Shown: in pieces, positions 56,378 to 64,000 of the stretch
Position numbering within the stretch: the stretch's first letter is position 1
Layout of the letters: every line of letters begins with the position of its first letter
NCBI GenBank assembly: GCA_015066045.1
Contig: SVPD01000001.1
Location: 62,001-126,000, forward strand
Source of the DNA: Oscillospiraceae bacterium
GTDB lineage: Bacteria; Bacillota; Clostridia; Oscillospirales; Acutalibacteraceae
Direction of reading: 5' to 3'
DNA: 64,000 bases
The notes under the pieces: generated by a model
Databases searched by the model: none
What the model was told of the DNA's origin: nothing
The model's input: the letters and a program-made list of their open reading frames with translations, nothing else
Program-made: the position numbers and the translations under genes

Positions 56378-56949
56378 TGAAAAAACTAACTTTCGGTTAT
56401 GCACTAACCGGTTCATTCTGTACCTTTGAAAGGTCTCTTACACAGATGGAATATATTCTGTCTGAGGGAATAGATATTCTGCCTGTTATGTCCTTTAATG
56501 CTGCAGGTCTTGACACACGCTTCGGCAAAGCAAAGGATTTCATTGAAACCATAGAAGCGATGACGGGTAAAAGGGTGATACGTACTCTCGAGGAGGCAGA
56601 GCCGATAGGACCTAAAAAAATGACCGATCTGATGATAGTTCTGCCCTGCACGGGTAACACTCTTGCCAAATTAGCTTCGGGTATATATGACACGCCCGTT
56701 ACTTTGGCAGTGAAGTCTCATCTGCGTAATCAGAAGCCTGTGCTTATCGGTGTTTCGACGAACGATGCACTTTCTTCATCCGCCAAAAACATCGGCACTC
56801 TGATGAATTACAGAAATTACTATTTTATACCTATGCGTCAGGATGACGTGATAAATAAGCCTTACTCCATAGTCTGCGATTTCGAAAGAGTGCTCGAGGC
56901 GGCTCTTTATGCACTGGACGGAAAGCAGATAGAGCCGATGATATTTTAG
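56377..56949 (+). CDS. dpaB: Dipicolinate synthase subunit B (flavoprotein)
   Basis: FGYALTGSFCTFE, LPCTGNTLAKLASGIYDTPVTLAVKSHLRNQKPV; overlaps the dpaA stop. Confidence 0.92.
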   Translation: MKKLTFGYALTGSFCTFERSLTQMEYILSEGIDILPVMSFNAAGLDTRFGKAKDFIETIEAMTGKRVIRTLEEAEPIGPKKMTDLMIVLPCTGNTLAKLASGIYDTPVTLAVKSHLRNQKPVLIGVSTNDALSSSAKNIGTLMNYRNYYFIPMRQDDVINKPYSIVCDFERVLEAALYALDGKQIEPMIF

Positions 56950-57006
56950 TGTTTTGCTTGACAGTGGAAAGGTTAAAATGCTAAAATATATGCAGAAAAA
57001 GGAGGA

Positions 57007-57498
57007 ATGAAAATGAAACTTTATATCAGACAGAAGGTATTTTCGTGGAAAGATAAATTTAAGGTTTTTGATAGCAGCGGTGAAGAAAAATACAGCATAG
57101 AGGGTGAATTTATTTCTTTGGGTAAAAAGCTTCATATCTATGATTTGCAGGGCAGAGAGGTCGCCTTTATAGCACAGAAGCTTTTCAGCCTTTTACCCAG
57201 ATATTTCGTATATATAAACGGCACAGAGGTGGCAGAGATAGTTAAAGAGTTTTCACTGTTCAGACCTAAATATTCCATAGAAGGTCTCGGATGGGAGATT
57301 AACGGTGACTTTTTTGCTCATAACTACGACATTACAAAAAACGGAAGAAGGATAGTTTCCATAGATAAACAGTGGATGACATGGGGTGATTGCTACGAGC
57401 TGGATATAGAAAATGGAAATGATGAAATCGTGGCTCTTTCCGTTGTACTCGCCATCGACTGTGTTATGGCATCGCAGGCAGCTGCAGCCTCGGTATAA
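57007..57498 (+). CDS. LURP-one-related (Tubby C-like) family protein
   Basis: LYIRQKVFSWKDKFKVFDSSGEEKYSIEGEFISLGKKLHIYDLQGREVAFIAQK. Confidence 0.8.
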   Translation: MKMKLYIRQKVFSWKDKFKVFDSSGEEKYSIEGEFISLGKKLHIYDLQGREVAFIAQKLFSLLPRYFVYINGTEVAEIVKEFSLFRPKYSIEGLGWEINGDFFAHNYDITKNGRRIVSIDKQWMTWGDCYELDIENGNDEIVALSVVLAIDCVMASQAAAASV

Positions 57499-57541
57499 AA
57501 TCAGCGACTCGGTACTTTTCGGTACCGAGTCGCTGATTTTT
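57497..57541. terminator. Bidirectional terminator between convergent genes
   Basis: AAAATCAGCGACTCGGTAC...GTACCGAGTCGCTGATTTTT. Confidence 0.9.
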
Positions 57542-58910
57542 ATAAGGCTTTGAATTTTTCTTTTATTTCAGCGGCTTTTCCGCAGGACATTCTGCCCTCG
57601 GGGCAGGCGTCTGCAGCATAGCAGCTCGGTCCGTAAAAGGAGAATAAAACAGGCGAGATTTTACGGAGCTTTTTAAGAAAGTCCACTGCATATTCCTGTA
57701 TTTCCCACTGAGCTCTGGTGCAGCTTCTGAGCTTGAAAAAGAGCATCATTTCTCTGGCGTTCATTGTGGTGACGAAATCGAGGGTGTTACCGCTTAGAAC
57801 GAGGTAAACGAGCTCTGAAACGTCATAACCCTTTTCTGTGAAATCAAGATAGAGATTTTTCATTTTTTCGAAGCATTCACAGTAAATTCTCAGTGCCTCG
57901 TCGTCTCTTTTCACCGTGTCGGGAATGACATAGGAGGCTCTGTCGGCCTGAATAAGCGACGGAATGGAGATGCTCTGTATTCTGTGTCTGGCGAAATGAG
58001 TGAGACAGGCGAGAGAAACTCCGTTGAATCTGACGGTGCAGTTGAAATGCTCGAGAGCTCTCGGTCTGGATGATTTGGTCACGGCTGAGAGGATTTTCTC
58101 TACATTATCCTCGCTGCTGATAATTTTTTCTATCTGAGCGCAGGAGTAATTGTATTTTTCGATAAGAGCAGCTCTAGCGATATTCCTTTCTCCGTCAGGG
58201 GTGCAGGAAAGAATTTCGCAAAGCTCGGGATTTTCGTCTGTTTCTTTGGCTTCGGCGAAGTCAAGATTAATCTCATCCCTGTATTTTTCACCTCTTATTT
58301 CGAAGTCGGAGAAAATACCGGGAGCCTTTTCTTTGCACTGAGCGTAAAGTGAAAGGCCTAACTCGTAGATTTCCTTAATGCTTCTTCCTCTGCCGTAAAG
58401 CATGGCATTGAGCAGATTTATGAGCTCTCTGCCGCCGAGTGAACAGAGGAAATTACTGTAGAAGCAGTAGGGGAGAACGAAGCGTGCATCCTCCTTCGGT
58501 ATTTCTTTTTCGGTGAGAGCTATGTATGCGCCGAAAAGACTGTCTACAGTGTCTGTGTAAAGCTTTTTGTCTTCCTCACTTCTGAAATCGGGCATATAGT
58601 AGCCTGCCGTGCCGAAATCGACATAGCGGCGTGATTTAACCGTGAAGGAAGCGAGTCTGAATTCGATCAGAAACTGCTCCACTACGACGGAAACGTTTTC
58701 AAATGCCAGATTAAAAAATACGTGCTCTATTGTCGAGGTGTGACCTGATTTTGTAACCTTGCCGATGAGCTTTTCGTTTCGCTCCTTATCCTGAGATTTG
58801 GCGAAAATTTCCAGAGCCGTGCCTTCCTGTGTGGAAATTCGGCCTGCAGCGGCACAGACCTTTTCGTCACAGTCGGATAAACCGATCAGATAAACTCCTG
58901 ATTTTGACAT
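57540..58910 (-). CDS. FAD-dependent thymidylate synthase-like protein with tandem ThyX domains
   Basis: Domain 1 GHTSTIEHVFFNLAFENVS...FRLASFTVKSRRY; domain 2 SRPRALEHFNCTVRFNGVS...ARHRIQSISIPSL. Confidence 0.8.
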   Translation of the reverse strand: MSKSGVYLIGLSDCDEKVCAAAGRISTQEGTALEIFAKSQDKERNEKLIGKVTKSGHTSTIEHVFFNLAFENVSVVVEQFLIEFRLASFTVKSRRYVDFGTAGYYMPDFRSEEDKKLYTDTVDSLFGAYIALTEKEIPKEDARFVLPYCFYSNFLCSLGGRELINLLNAMLYGRGRSIKEIYELGLSLYAQCKEKAPGIFSDFEIRGEKYRDEINLDFAEAKETDENPELCEILSCTPDGERNIARAALIEKYNYSCAQIEKIISSEDNVEKILSAVTKSSRPRALEHFNCTVRFNGVSLACLTHFARHRIQSISIPSLIQADRASYVIPDTVKRDDEALRIYCECFEKMKNLYLDFTEKGYDVSELVYLVLSGNTLDFVTTMNAREMMLFFKLRSCTRAQWEIQEYAVDFLKKLRKISPVLFSFYGPSCYAADACPEGRMSCGKAAEIKEKFKAL

Positions 58911-59102
58911 ATTATCACTTCCGTTTCTCATACTTTCTCTTTCTATTTTAAGTTATTGAGCCGATTTTGTCAATTGTTTTTAATGTTAAATAAAATTAAT
59001 GAGAAATGAAATAAAAAATTAATGAAAAATCATTGATTAAAATGCAAATACTTGCTATAATCATATGGAATATCAAAATTTAAAATAGGGGTAGTGCGAA
59101 TT

Positions 59103-59453
59103 ATGATTAAAAGAAATAATAATATGACTACAGATATCAAGGTTCAGATGCGCGGAGGTAACGGTCAGGCCGTTATAAAAAATGTTCTGGACAAGGGTGA
59201 ATATAAAGGTGCATCCAGACTGGTTGCCACCATTACTCTCGAGCCCGGCTGCTCTATCGGCGCTCATATCCACGAAAACGAAGAGGAAATTTTTTACATA
59301 ATTAAGGGCACTGCCACATATAACGATAACGGTAAAACAGAGACACTCCACGCCGGTGACAGCTGTGTCTGCCTTTCAGGTCAGGAGCATTCTATCTCCA
59401 ATGAAACCGAAAATGAAACCCTCGAGGTTTTTGCCGTAATTCTTACTTACTGA
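59103..59453 (+). CDS. Cupin domain protein
   Basis: GCSIGAHIHENEEEIFYIIKGTATYNDNG...LHAGDSCVC. Confidence 0.85.
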   Translation: MIKRNNNMTTDIKVQMRGGNGQAVIKNVLDKGEYKGASRLVATITLEPGCSIGAHIHENEEEIFYIIKGTATYNDNGKTETLHAGDSCVCLSGQEHSISNETENETLEVFAVILTY

Positions 59454-59463
59454 GAGGTGTCTC

Positions 59464-60138
59464 ATGGGAAGGATGTTTGTAATTGAAGGTCTCGACGGAA
59501 GCGGTAAGGCCACACAGGCTGAGCTTTTGTCTGCTTATCTCAGAGAAAAGGGCTACGGAGTTTATAATCTTGACCTGCCCTATTACTCGGATAGCTCGAG
59601 CACTCTCGTAAAAATGTATCTCGGCGGTGAGTTCGGTGACAAGCCGACGGACGTTAACGCTTATGCCGCATCTACCTTTTATGCCGTTGACCGGTACGGC
59701 AGCTTCAAAAAGCATTGGCAGAAGGAATACGAATCCGAAAAAATCATTGTTGCCAACAGATATACTACCTCCAACGCTGCTCACCAGATGACCAAGCTGC
59801 CCGAAAAGGAATGGGATGCATATCTTGACTGGCTTTTTGATTTCGAATACGGAAAGGTCGGTGTTCCCGAGCCTGACTGTGTTATTTATCTGGATATGCC
59901 TGTAGATATTTCACAGAGGCTTTTACTTAAAAGATATTCCGGTGATGAACAGAAAAAGGATGTCCACGAAAGAGATGTGGAATATCTCGTTTCCTGTCAT
60001 AAGGCTGCGGTGTATGCGGCAGAAAAATTAGGCTGGGAAGTAATAAAGTGCGGAGAAAATGGCGAACCTTTTACTGTCGGAAAAATATCTGAAATGGTTC
60101 GTACCGTTGTTGAAAGGAAGCTTTTAGGTAATGATTGA
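59464..60138 (+). CDS. tmk: Thymidylate kinase
   Basis: FVIEGLDGSGKATQAELL, VANRYTTSNAAHQ. Confidence 0.88.
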   Translation: MGRMFVIEGLDGSGKATQAELLSAYLREKGYGVYNLDLPYYSDSSSTLVKMYLGGEFGDKPTDVNAYAASTFYAVDRYGSFKKHWQKEYESEKIIVANRYTTSNAAHQMTKLPEKEWDAYLDWLFDFEYGKVGVPEPDCVIYLDMPVDISQRLLLKRYSGDEQKKDVHERDVEYLVSCHKAAVYAAEKLGWEVIKCGENGEPFTVGKISEMVRTVVERKLLGND

Positions 60139-61027
60139 TTTTCATAAACCTGAAATCAGTGATAAAAAATGGGTTAAGGAGCGGCTTTCCTGCCGCGATA
60201 ACCTGACATGTGAATATTCTTTTTCAAACATTTTTTCCTATACGGCGAAAATGAGGCTCGAAATAGCCGATGTAGAGGGCTTTCTGGTAACACGGTGCTT
60301 TACTGACGATACCATAGGATATTGCTATCCTGTGGGCAAGGGTGACATCAGAGGTGCTATCTCCCGCATAATCGGTGATATGAAGCTTCAGAATAAGCAG
60401 TGCTATCTTTTCGGTATGGGTGCAGATGAGGCCGAGGAGCTGGGTAAGCTTTTCGGAAGTGAATTTGACATAAGGCTCGACAGAGACGGCGCAGATTACA
60501 TTTATAAAAGTGAAGATCTGATAAGCCTCACTGGAAAAAAGTATCAGCCGAAAAGAAATCATATTTCCTTTTTCAGAAAAAACTATAATTGGACATATGA
60601 AAAAATGTCTGAGGAAAACCTCGAGGACTGCTACAATATGAATGTAGACTGGATTAACACCAGCGGAAGTCTTTACAGTGAGGATCTGGAAAGGGAGCTT
60701 CAGATAATAAGACGTGTATTCGAAAATTTTTCCGAGCTCGACTGCAAGGGTGCGGTTTTACGCATCGACGGCAAGGTTGTCGCTTTTGCTTTGGGTGCTC
60801 AGATAAGAAGCGATACCTTCTGTGTTCATTTCGAAAAGGCTTATTCACATATCAGAGGAGCTTATCCTATGATTAATCAGCAGTTTGTCGAAAATGAGCT
60901 TTCTGACTATAAATACATTGACAGGGAAGATGATCTTGGCCTCGAAAATCTCAGAAAAGCCAAGCTTTCCTACTATCCCGAAATGATACCTGACAAATAT
61001 GAGGCTTGGTTTATAAATGCTGATTGA
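60131..61027 (+). CDS. DUF2156 (phosphatidylglycerol lysyltransferase C-terminal-like, GNAT fold) protein
   Basis: KKYQPKRNHISFFRKNYNWTYE, DLGLENLRKAKLSYYPEMIPDKYEAW. Confidence 0.8.
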   Translation: MIDFHKPEISDKKWVKERLSCRDNLTCEYSFSNIFSYTAKMRLEIADVEGFLVTRCFTDDTIGYCYPVGKGDIRGAISRIIGDMKLQNKQCYLFGMGADEAEELGKLFGSEFDIRLDRDGADYIYKSEDLISLTGKKYQPKRNHISFFRKNYNWTYEKMSEENLEDCYNMNVDWINTSGSLYSEDLERELQIIRRVFENFSELDCKGAVLRIDGKVVAFALGAQIRSDTFCVHFEKAYSHIRGAYPMINQQFVENELSDYKYIDREDDLGLENLRKAKLSYYPEMIPDKYEAWFINAD

Positions 61028-61835
61028 TGTAAAAAAATACAGCCCGTCGCTGAGAAGACTCTGGGCGGAGGTTTTCGGCGATGACGAAGAGTATGCAGGG
61101 CTTCTCTTCAATGAAGATAATCTGCCCTGTGAATGCTTCGCAGAAATAGCGGACGGACAGGTAGTGTCTGTTTTATACCTGCTGGAAAGCGAAATCAGAT
61201 TAAAGGGAAAAGTGTTTTACGGCAGATATCTGTATGCCGCTGCCACTGCCGACAGTTACCGCAAAAAAGGTCTTATGGCAGGGCTGATAAGACAGGCGCA
61301 GGAATACGTCAGAGAAAAAGGCCTTTCATTCATTTCTCTCGTTCCTGCTGACGAAGGCTTGTACGGCTATTATTCAAGATTCGGCTTCGAAGCGGTTATG
61401 AGTAATTACCGTGCGGCTGCTGATGATTTACCGTGGCGTGAAAAAGGTGAGGAAATGTCGCCCGAGGCTTATTTCGCCTTCAGGGACAAGCTTGACCTTT
61501 CGGGCTTTTCCTTTTCAGGCAGTGCGCTTAGGTATGCCTTGTCCTGTCTCGTTTATTCCGATTATGAGTTTTTGTCAAATTCTGACGATAGCTGTTATAT
61601 TCTCAGTGCCGACGGCGGTGATGTATTGGAATATATCAGCTCCGAAGAAAACTTTGCCGTAAATACGCATACCTTTCTCAGCAGACTCGGCAAGGATACC
61701 GACATAGTCTCACCTTATGATTTAAGTGATTTTTGTCAGTGCTCTAAAAATAAATTCGGTATGGCTTATATCACTGACGATGAAATGAAAAATATTTTAA
61801 ACGATAAAATCTATATGAATATAGCATTGGATTAA
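61017..61835 (+). CDS. GNAT family N-acetyltransferase
   Basis: YLYAAATADSYRKKGLMAGLIRQAQEYVREKGLSFISLVPADEGLYGYYSRFGFE. Confidence 0.85.
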   Translation: MLIDVKKYSPSLRRLWAEVFGDDEEYAGLLFNEDNLPCECFAEIADGQVVSVLYLLESEIRLKGKVFYGRYLYAAATADSYRKKGLMAGLIRQAQEYVREKGLSFISLVPADEGLYGYYSRFGFEAVMSNYRAAADDLPWREKGEEMSPEAYFAFRDKLDLSGFSFSGSALRYALSCLVYSDYEFLSNSDDSCYILSADGGDVLEYISSEENFAVNTHTFLSRLGKDTDIVSPYDLSDFCQCSKNKFGMAYITDDEMKNILNDKIYMNIALD

Positions 61836-61846
61836 GGAGTGTAAAA

Positions 61847-62389
61847 ATGATTTACTGTTTTCTGGCTGAAGGATTTGAAGAGGTAGAGGCTCTCGCCGCA
61901 GTGGATATGATACGCAGGGCCGGTATTTCTCTTAAAACCGTGGGCGTTGGCGAAAAGCTTATATGCGGTGCTCACGGCATAAAGGTCGAGTGTGACTGTG
62001 TTTGCGGTGAAATCGTGCTTGACGACTCACTGCAGGCCGTTATTCTTCCGGGTGGTATGCCCGGCACTGTTAATTTGGAAAACGATGCTACAGTACAGAA
62101 GGCGATCGACTTCGCTGCTGCTGACGGCAGACTTATCTGCGCTATCTGTGCCGCACCTTCTGTTTTAGGCCATAAAGGTCTGCTGAGGGGTAAAGAAGCC
62201 ATAGCATATCCCGGCTTTGAAAAGGAGCTGGAGGGTGCCAAAATCAGTGAGAAATACGTAGTGCGTGACGGTAACATTATTACTGCCAAGGGTGCCGGAG
62301 TTGCTATCGATTTCGGTCTCGAAATCGTTTCGGCAGTCTGCGGTCAGGATAAGGCCGATGAGATTCGAAAGGCTATCCAATGCAGATAA
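61847..62389 (+). CDS. DJ-1/PfpI family protein
   Basis: FLAEGFEEVEALAAVDMIRRAGI, ICAICAAPSVLG. Confidence 0.92.
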   Translation: MIYCFLAEGFEEVEALAAVDMIRRAGISLKTVGVGEKLICGAHGIKVECDCVCGEIVLDDSLQAVILPGGMPGTVNLENDATVQKAIDFAAADGRLICAICAAPSVLGHKGLLRGKEAIAYPGFEKELEGAKISEKYVVRDGNIITAKGAGVAIDFGLEIVSAVCGQDKADEIRKAIQCR

Positions 62390-62949
62390 GTAACGATAAG
62401 GCTTTTCTCAGAGAAAAATTCAGACAAATCCGTTCTTCCGTAAAAGCTCAGGAAAAGGACGAAAATATACGCTCTCTTTTTTGTGCAAGTGAAATATACA
62501 GAAATGCAGAGACGCTTTTTATATATTATTCCGTTAAAAATGAGGTCGATACCTTAAAGATAATAGACCTCGCTCTTAAGCAAGGGAAAAAGGTAGCTTT
62601 ACCCAAATGTACTGACCGTAACGGAAATATGGACTTTTATTTTATCGAAAGCACGGATAGCTCACTTACGGACGGTTACTTTTCACTTAAAGAGCCGAAT
62701 GTTTCCGTGTGTAAAAAAGCCGCATATTCAAGCAAAGATGTTTGTGTTTTGCCTGCGTTGGCCTGTGACAAAAAAGGCTTTCGTCTCGGCTACGGCGGCG
62801 GATATTATGACCGCTTTTTAAGTAGATTTGAAGGAAAAACAGTAGCATTCTGCTATGATGAATGCCTCTGTGATGAGCTTCCGACTGACAGATTTGATAA
62901 AAAGGTTGATATGATAATTACCGATCTTAAAATATATGATTTAAAGTAA
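62380..62949 (+). CDS. 5-formyltetrahydrofolate cyclo-ligase
   Basis: FRLGYGGGYYDRFLSRF motif. Confidence 0.92.
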   Translation: MQISNDKAFLREKFRQIRSSVKAQEKDENIRSLFCASEIYRNAETLFIYYSVKNEVDTLKIIDLALKQGKKVALPKCTDRNGNMDFYFIESTDSSLTDGYFSLKEPNVSVCKKAAYSSKDVCVLPALACDKKGFRLGYGGGYYDRFLSRFEGKTVAFCYDECLCDELPTDRFDKKVDMIITDLKIYDLK

Positions 62950-62962
62950 AGGAGGATTTAAT

Positions 62963-64000
62963 ATGGACGACCGCTTCCGCAGTGAAGATACAGTTTCAGG
63001 TGTCGGAAAAACCGGCTCTGTGCCGCCGCATATTACAAAACCAAATTCTTTAGGTGATTTCAGTGAAAATGTACAGTCCACACGAGGTCGTGTTTCACCT
63101 GTGTCCGCCTCTTCTGTTAACCCCCGAGTGGGCAAATTTCAGGTTCATTTACCCGAGGAGGCTTCCTCTATTCCCGATATTGTACCTTCGGCACCCCAAA
63201 AGGCTGAGCCTACGGTCAAAGAGGTGACAGGTAAGGAGTATCTGGAATCAATTCAGAGAAGGAACGCTTCCGTTCAGAATACCAGAGTCGTAAATCCGCC
63301 TTTAACCGAACGTCCTGCCGTACACACGGGCAGCAAAGCGCCCACGGGTGCACCGAAGGCCTCCGCATCGGGAGCTGCTGCCGACAGAGGTGCTCCCGTC
63401 GTTAAAAAGGCTACGGTTAACAGACCTGCCAAAGCAGCACCCGTTCGCAAGAACGTAAAGTCAGCCGCAAAGAAAAAATACGATTTCATAAATTCTGTCC
63501 TCGTGGCATGCGTATGCGTTATCTTTATTTCTATTCTTACGATAACTGCTTCAACTGTTGCCATGAGCACCATCAACGATATTCTCGTCATTGACAAGGG
63601 TGATGATAACGGCAACTACATTTCCGTTTACATTCCTCCCGAAGCTACGGAATATGAGCAGGTATTTGAAATAGTAAAAAATGCAGGTCTTATAAAGCAG
63701 CCTCTGATAACTGATTTTTTCTGCAAATTCCGCCATTACGATGAAGTCAAGGTCAAAAACTCCGAAACGGGCGAGTACGAAAATGTCAGAATCAAATATT
63801 CTCCCGGAACCTATTTCCTTAATTCCGAAATGGGCATAGAAAGCATTCTCGAGGAGATTATGGTTTCGAGCAGCGGTTATAAGGATACCGTACGTCTTAC
63901 CTTCCCCGAGGGCTGGACTATAGCACAGATTTTCCAGAAGCTGGAAAAATATGAGGTTTGTACTGCAGAAAAGCTTTATGCTAATCTTGACATAATCGGT
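62963..64000 (+). CDS. mltG: MltG/YceG-like endolytic transglycosylase, N-terminal part (truncated by window edge)
   Basis: Open frame from ATG 62963 (RBS GGAGG) to the edge: long disordered N-terminus, one TM, then YISVYIPPEATEYEQVFEIVKNAGLI...LTFPEGWTIAQIFQKLEKYEV. Confidence 0.82.
   Translation, partial: MDDRFRSEDTVSGVGKTGSVPPHITKPNSLGDFSENVQSTRGRVSPVSASSVNPRVGKFQVHLPEEASSIPDIVPSAPQKAEPTVKEVTGKEYLESIQRRNASVQNTRVVNPPLTERPAVHTGSKAPTGAPKASASGAAADRGAPVVKKATVNRPAKAAPVRKNVKSAAKKKYDFINSVLVACVCVIFISILTITASTVAMSTINDILVIDKGDDNGNYISVYIPPEATEYEQVFEIVKNAGLIKQPLITDFFCKFRHYDEVKVKNSETGEYENVRIKYSPGTYFLNSEMGIESILEEIMVSSSGYKDTVRLTFPEGWTIAQIFQKLEKYEVCTAEKLYANLDIIG

Noticed and set aside
57497-57541. Long perfect inverted repeat considered as a regulatory cruciform
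   Set aside because: Same reasoning: convergent LURP-one-like gene and thyX-like gene share a bidirectional terminator.
1-64000. CRISPR arrays, prophage modules, toxin-antitoxin pairs, restriction systems
   Set aside because: No spacer-repeat arrays, phage structural genes, integrases, methyltransferases or recognisable defence genes were seen on either strand.

Overview
Chromosomal window from a Gram-positive, endospore-forming Clostridia-like genome (spoIVA and dpaA/dpaB are present). Most of it is conserved metabolic and housekeeping sequence: an inositol catabolism block (iolG-iolD-iolE); a minus-strand teichoic-acid-like module (TarJ/TarI-like plus two tandem TagB/TarF-like transferases); a long co-directional run RNase J-gdpP-rplI-dnaB-tilS-hpt-ftsH; glycoside hydrolases (GH38 and an alpha-galactosidase-like enzyme); PBP1A; ruvX; dinB; a divergent type IIA topoisomerase pair; a GntR-ABC operon; murC; ThyX; tmk; and a partial mltG at the right edge. 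Two tRNAs are readable (Leu-TAG and initiator Met-CAT). No CRISPR array, prophage or intact transposon was seen. The signals most worth a second look are: (1) a small single-TM protein whose consensus promoter is flanked by two LexA-like boxes matching the box in front of dinB, which makes it a candidate SOS-induced small membrane protein or division inhibitor; (2) a zinc-ribbon/pseudokinase/PASTA membrane protein that has lost the kinase catalytic residues; (3) a tandem-duplicated ThyX whose two domains carry complementary halves of the signature motif; (4) a palindromic repeat/MITE-like family with related arms at ~5.99 kb and 40.42-40.71 kb; (5) a nested inverted repeat after the topoisomerase operon; (6) a candidate structured small RNA between murC and the gntR operon. 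All calls come from reading the sequence by eye; no homology search or folding program was run.
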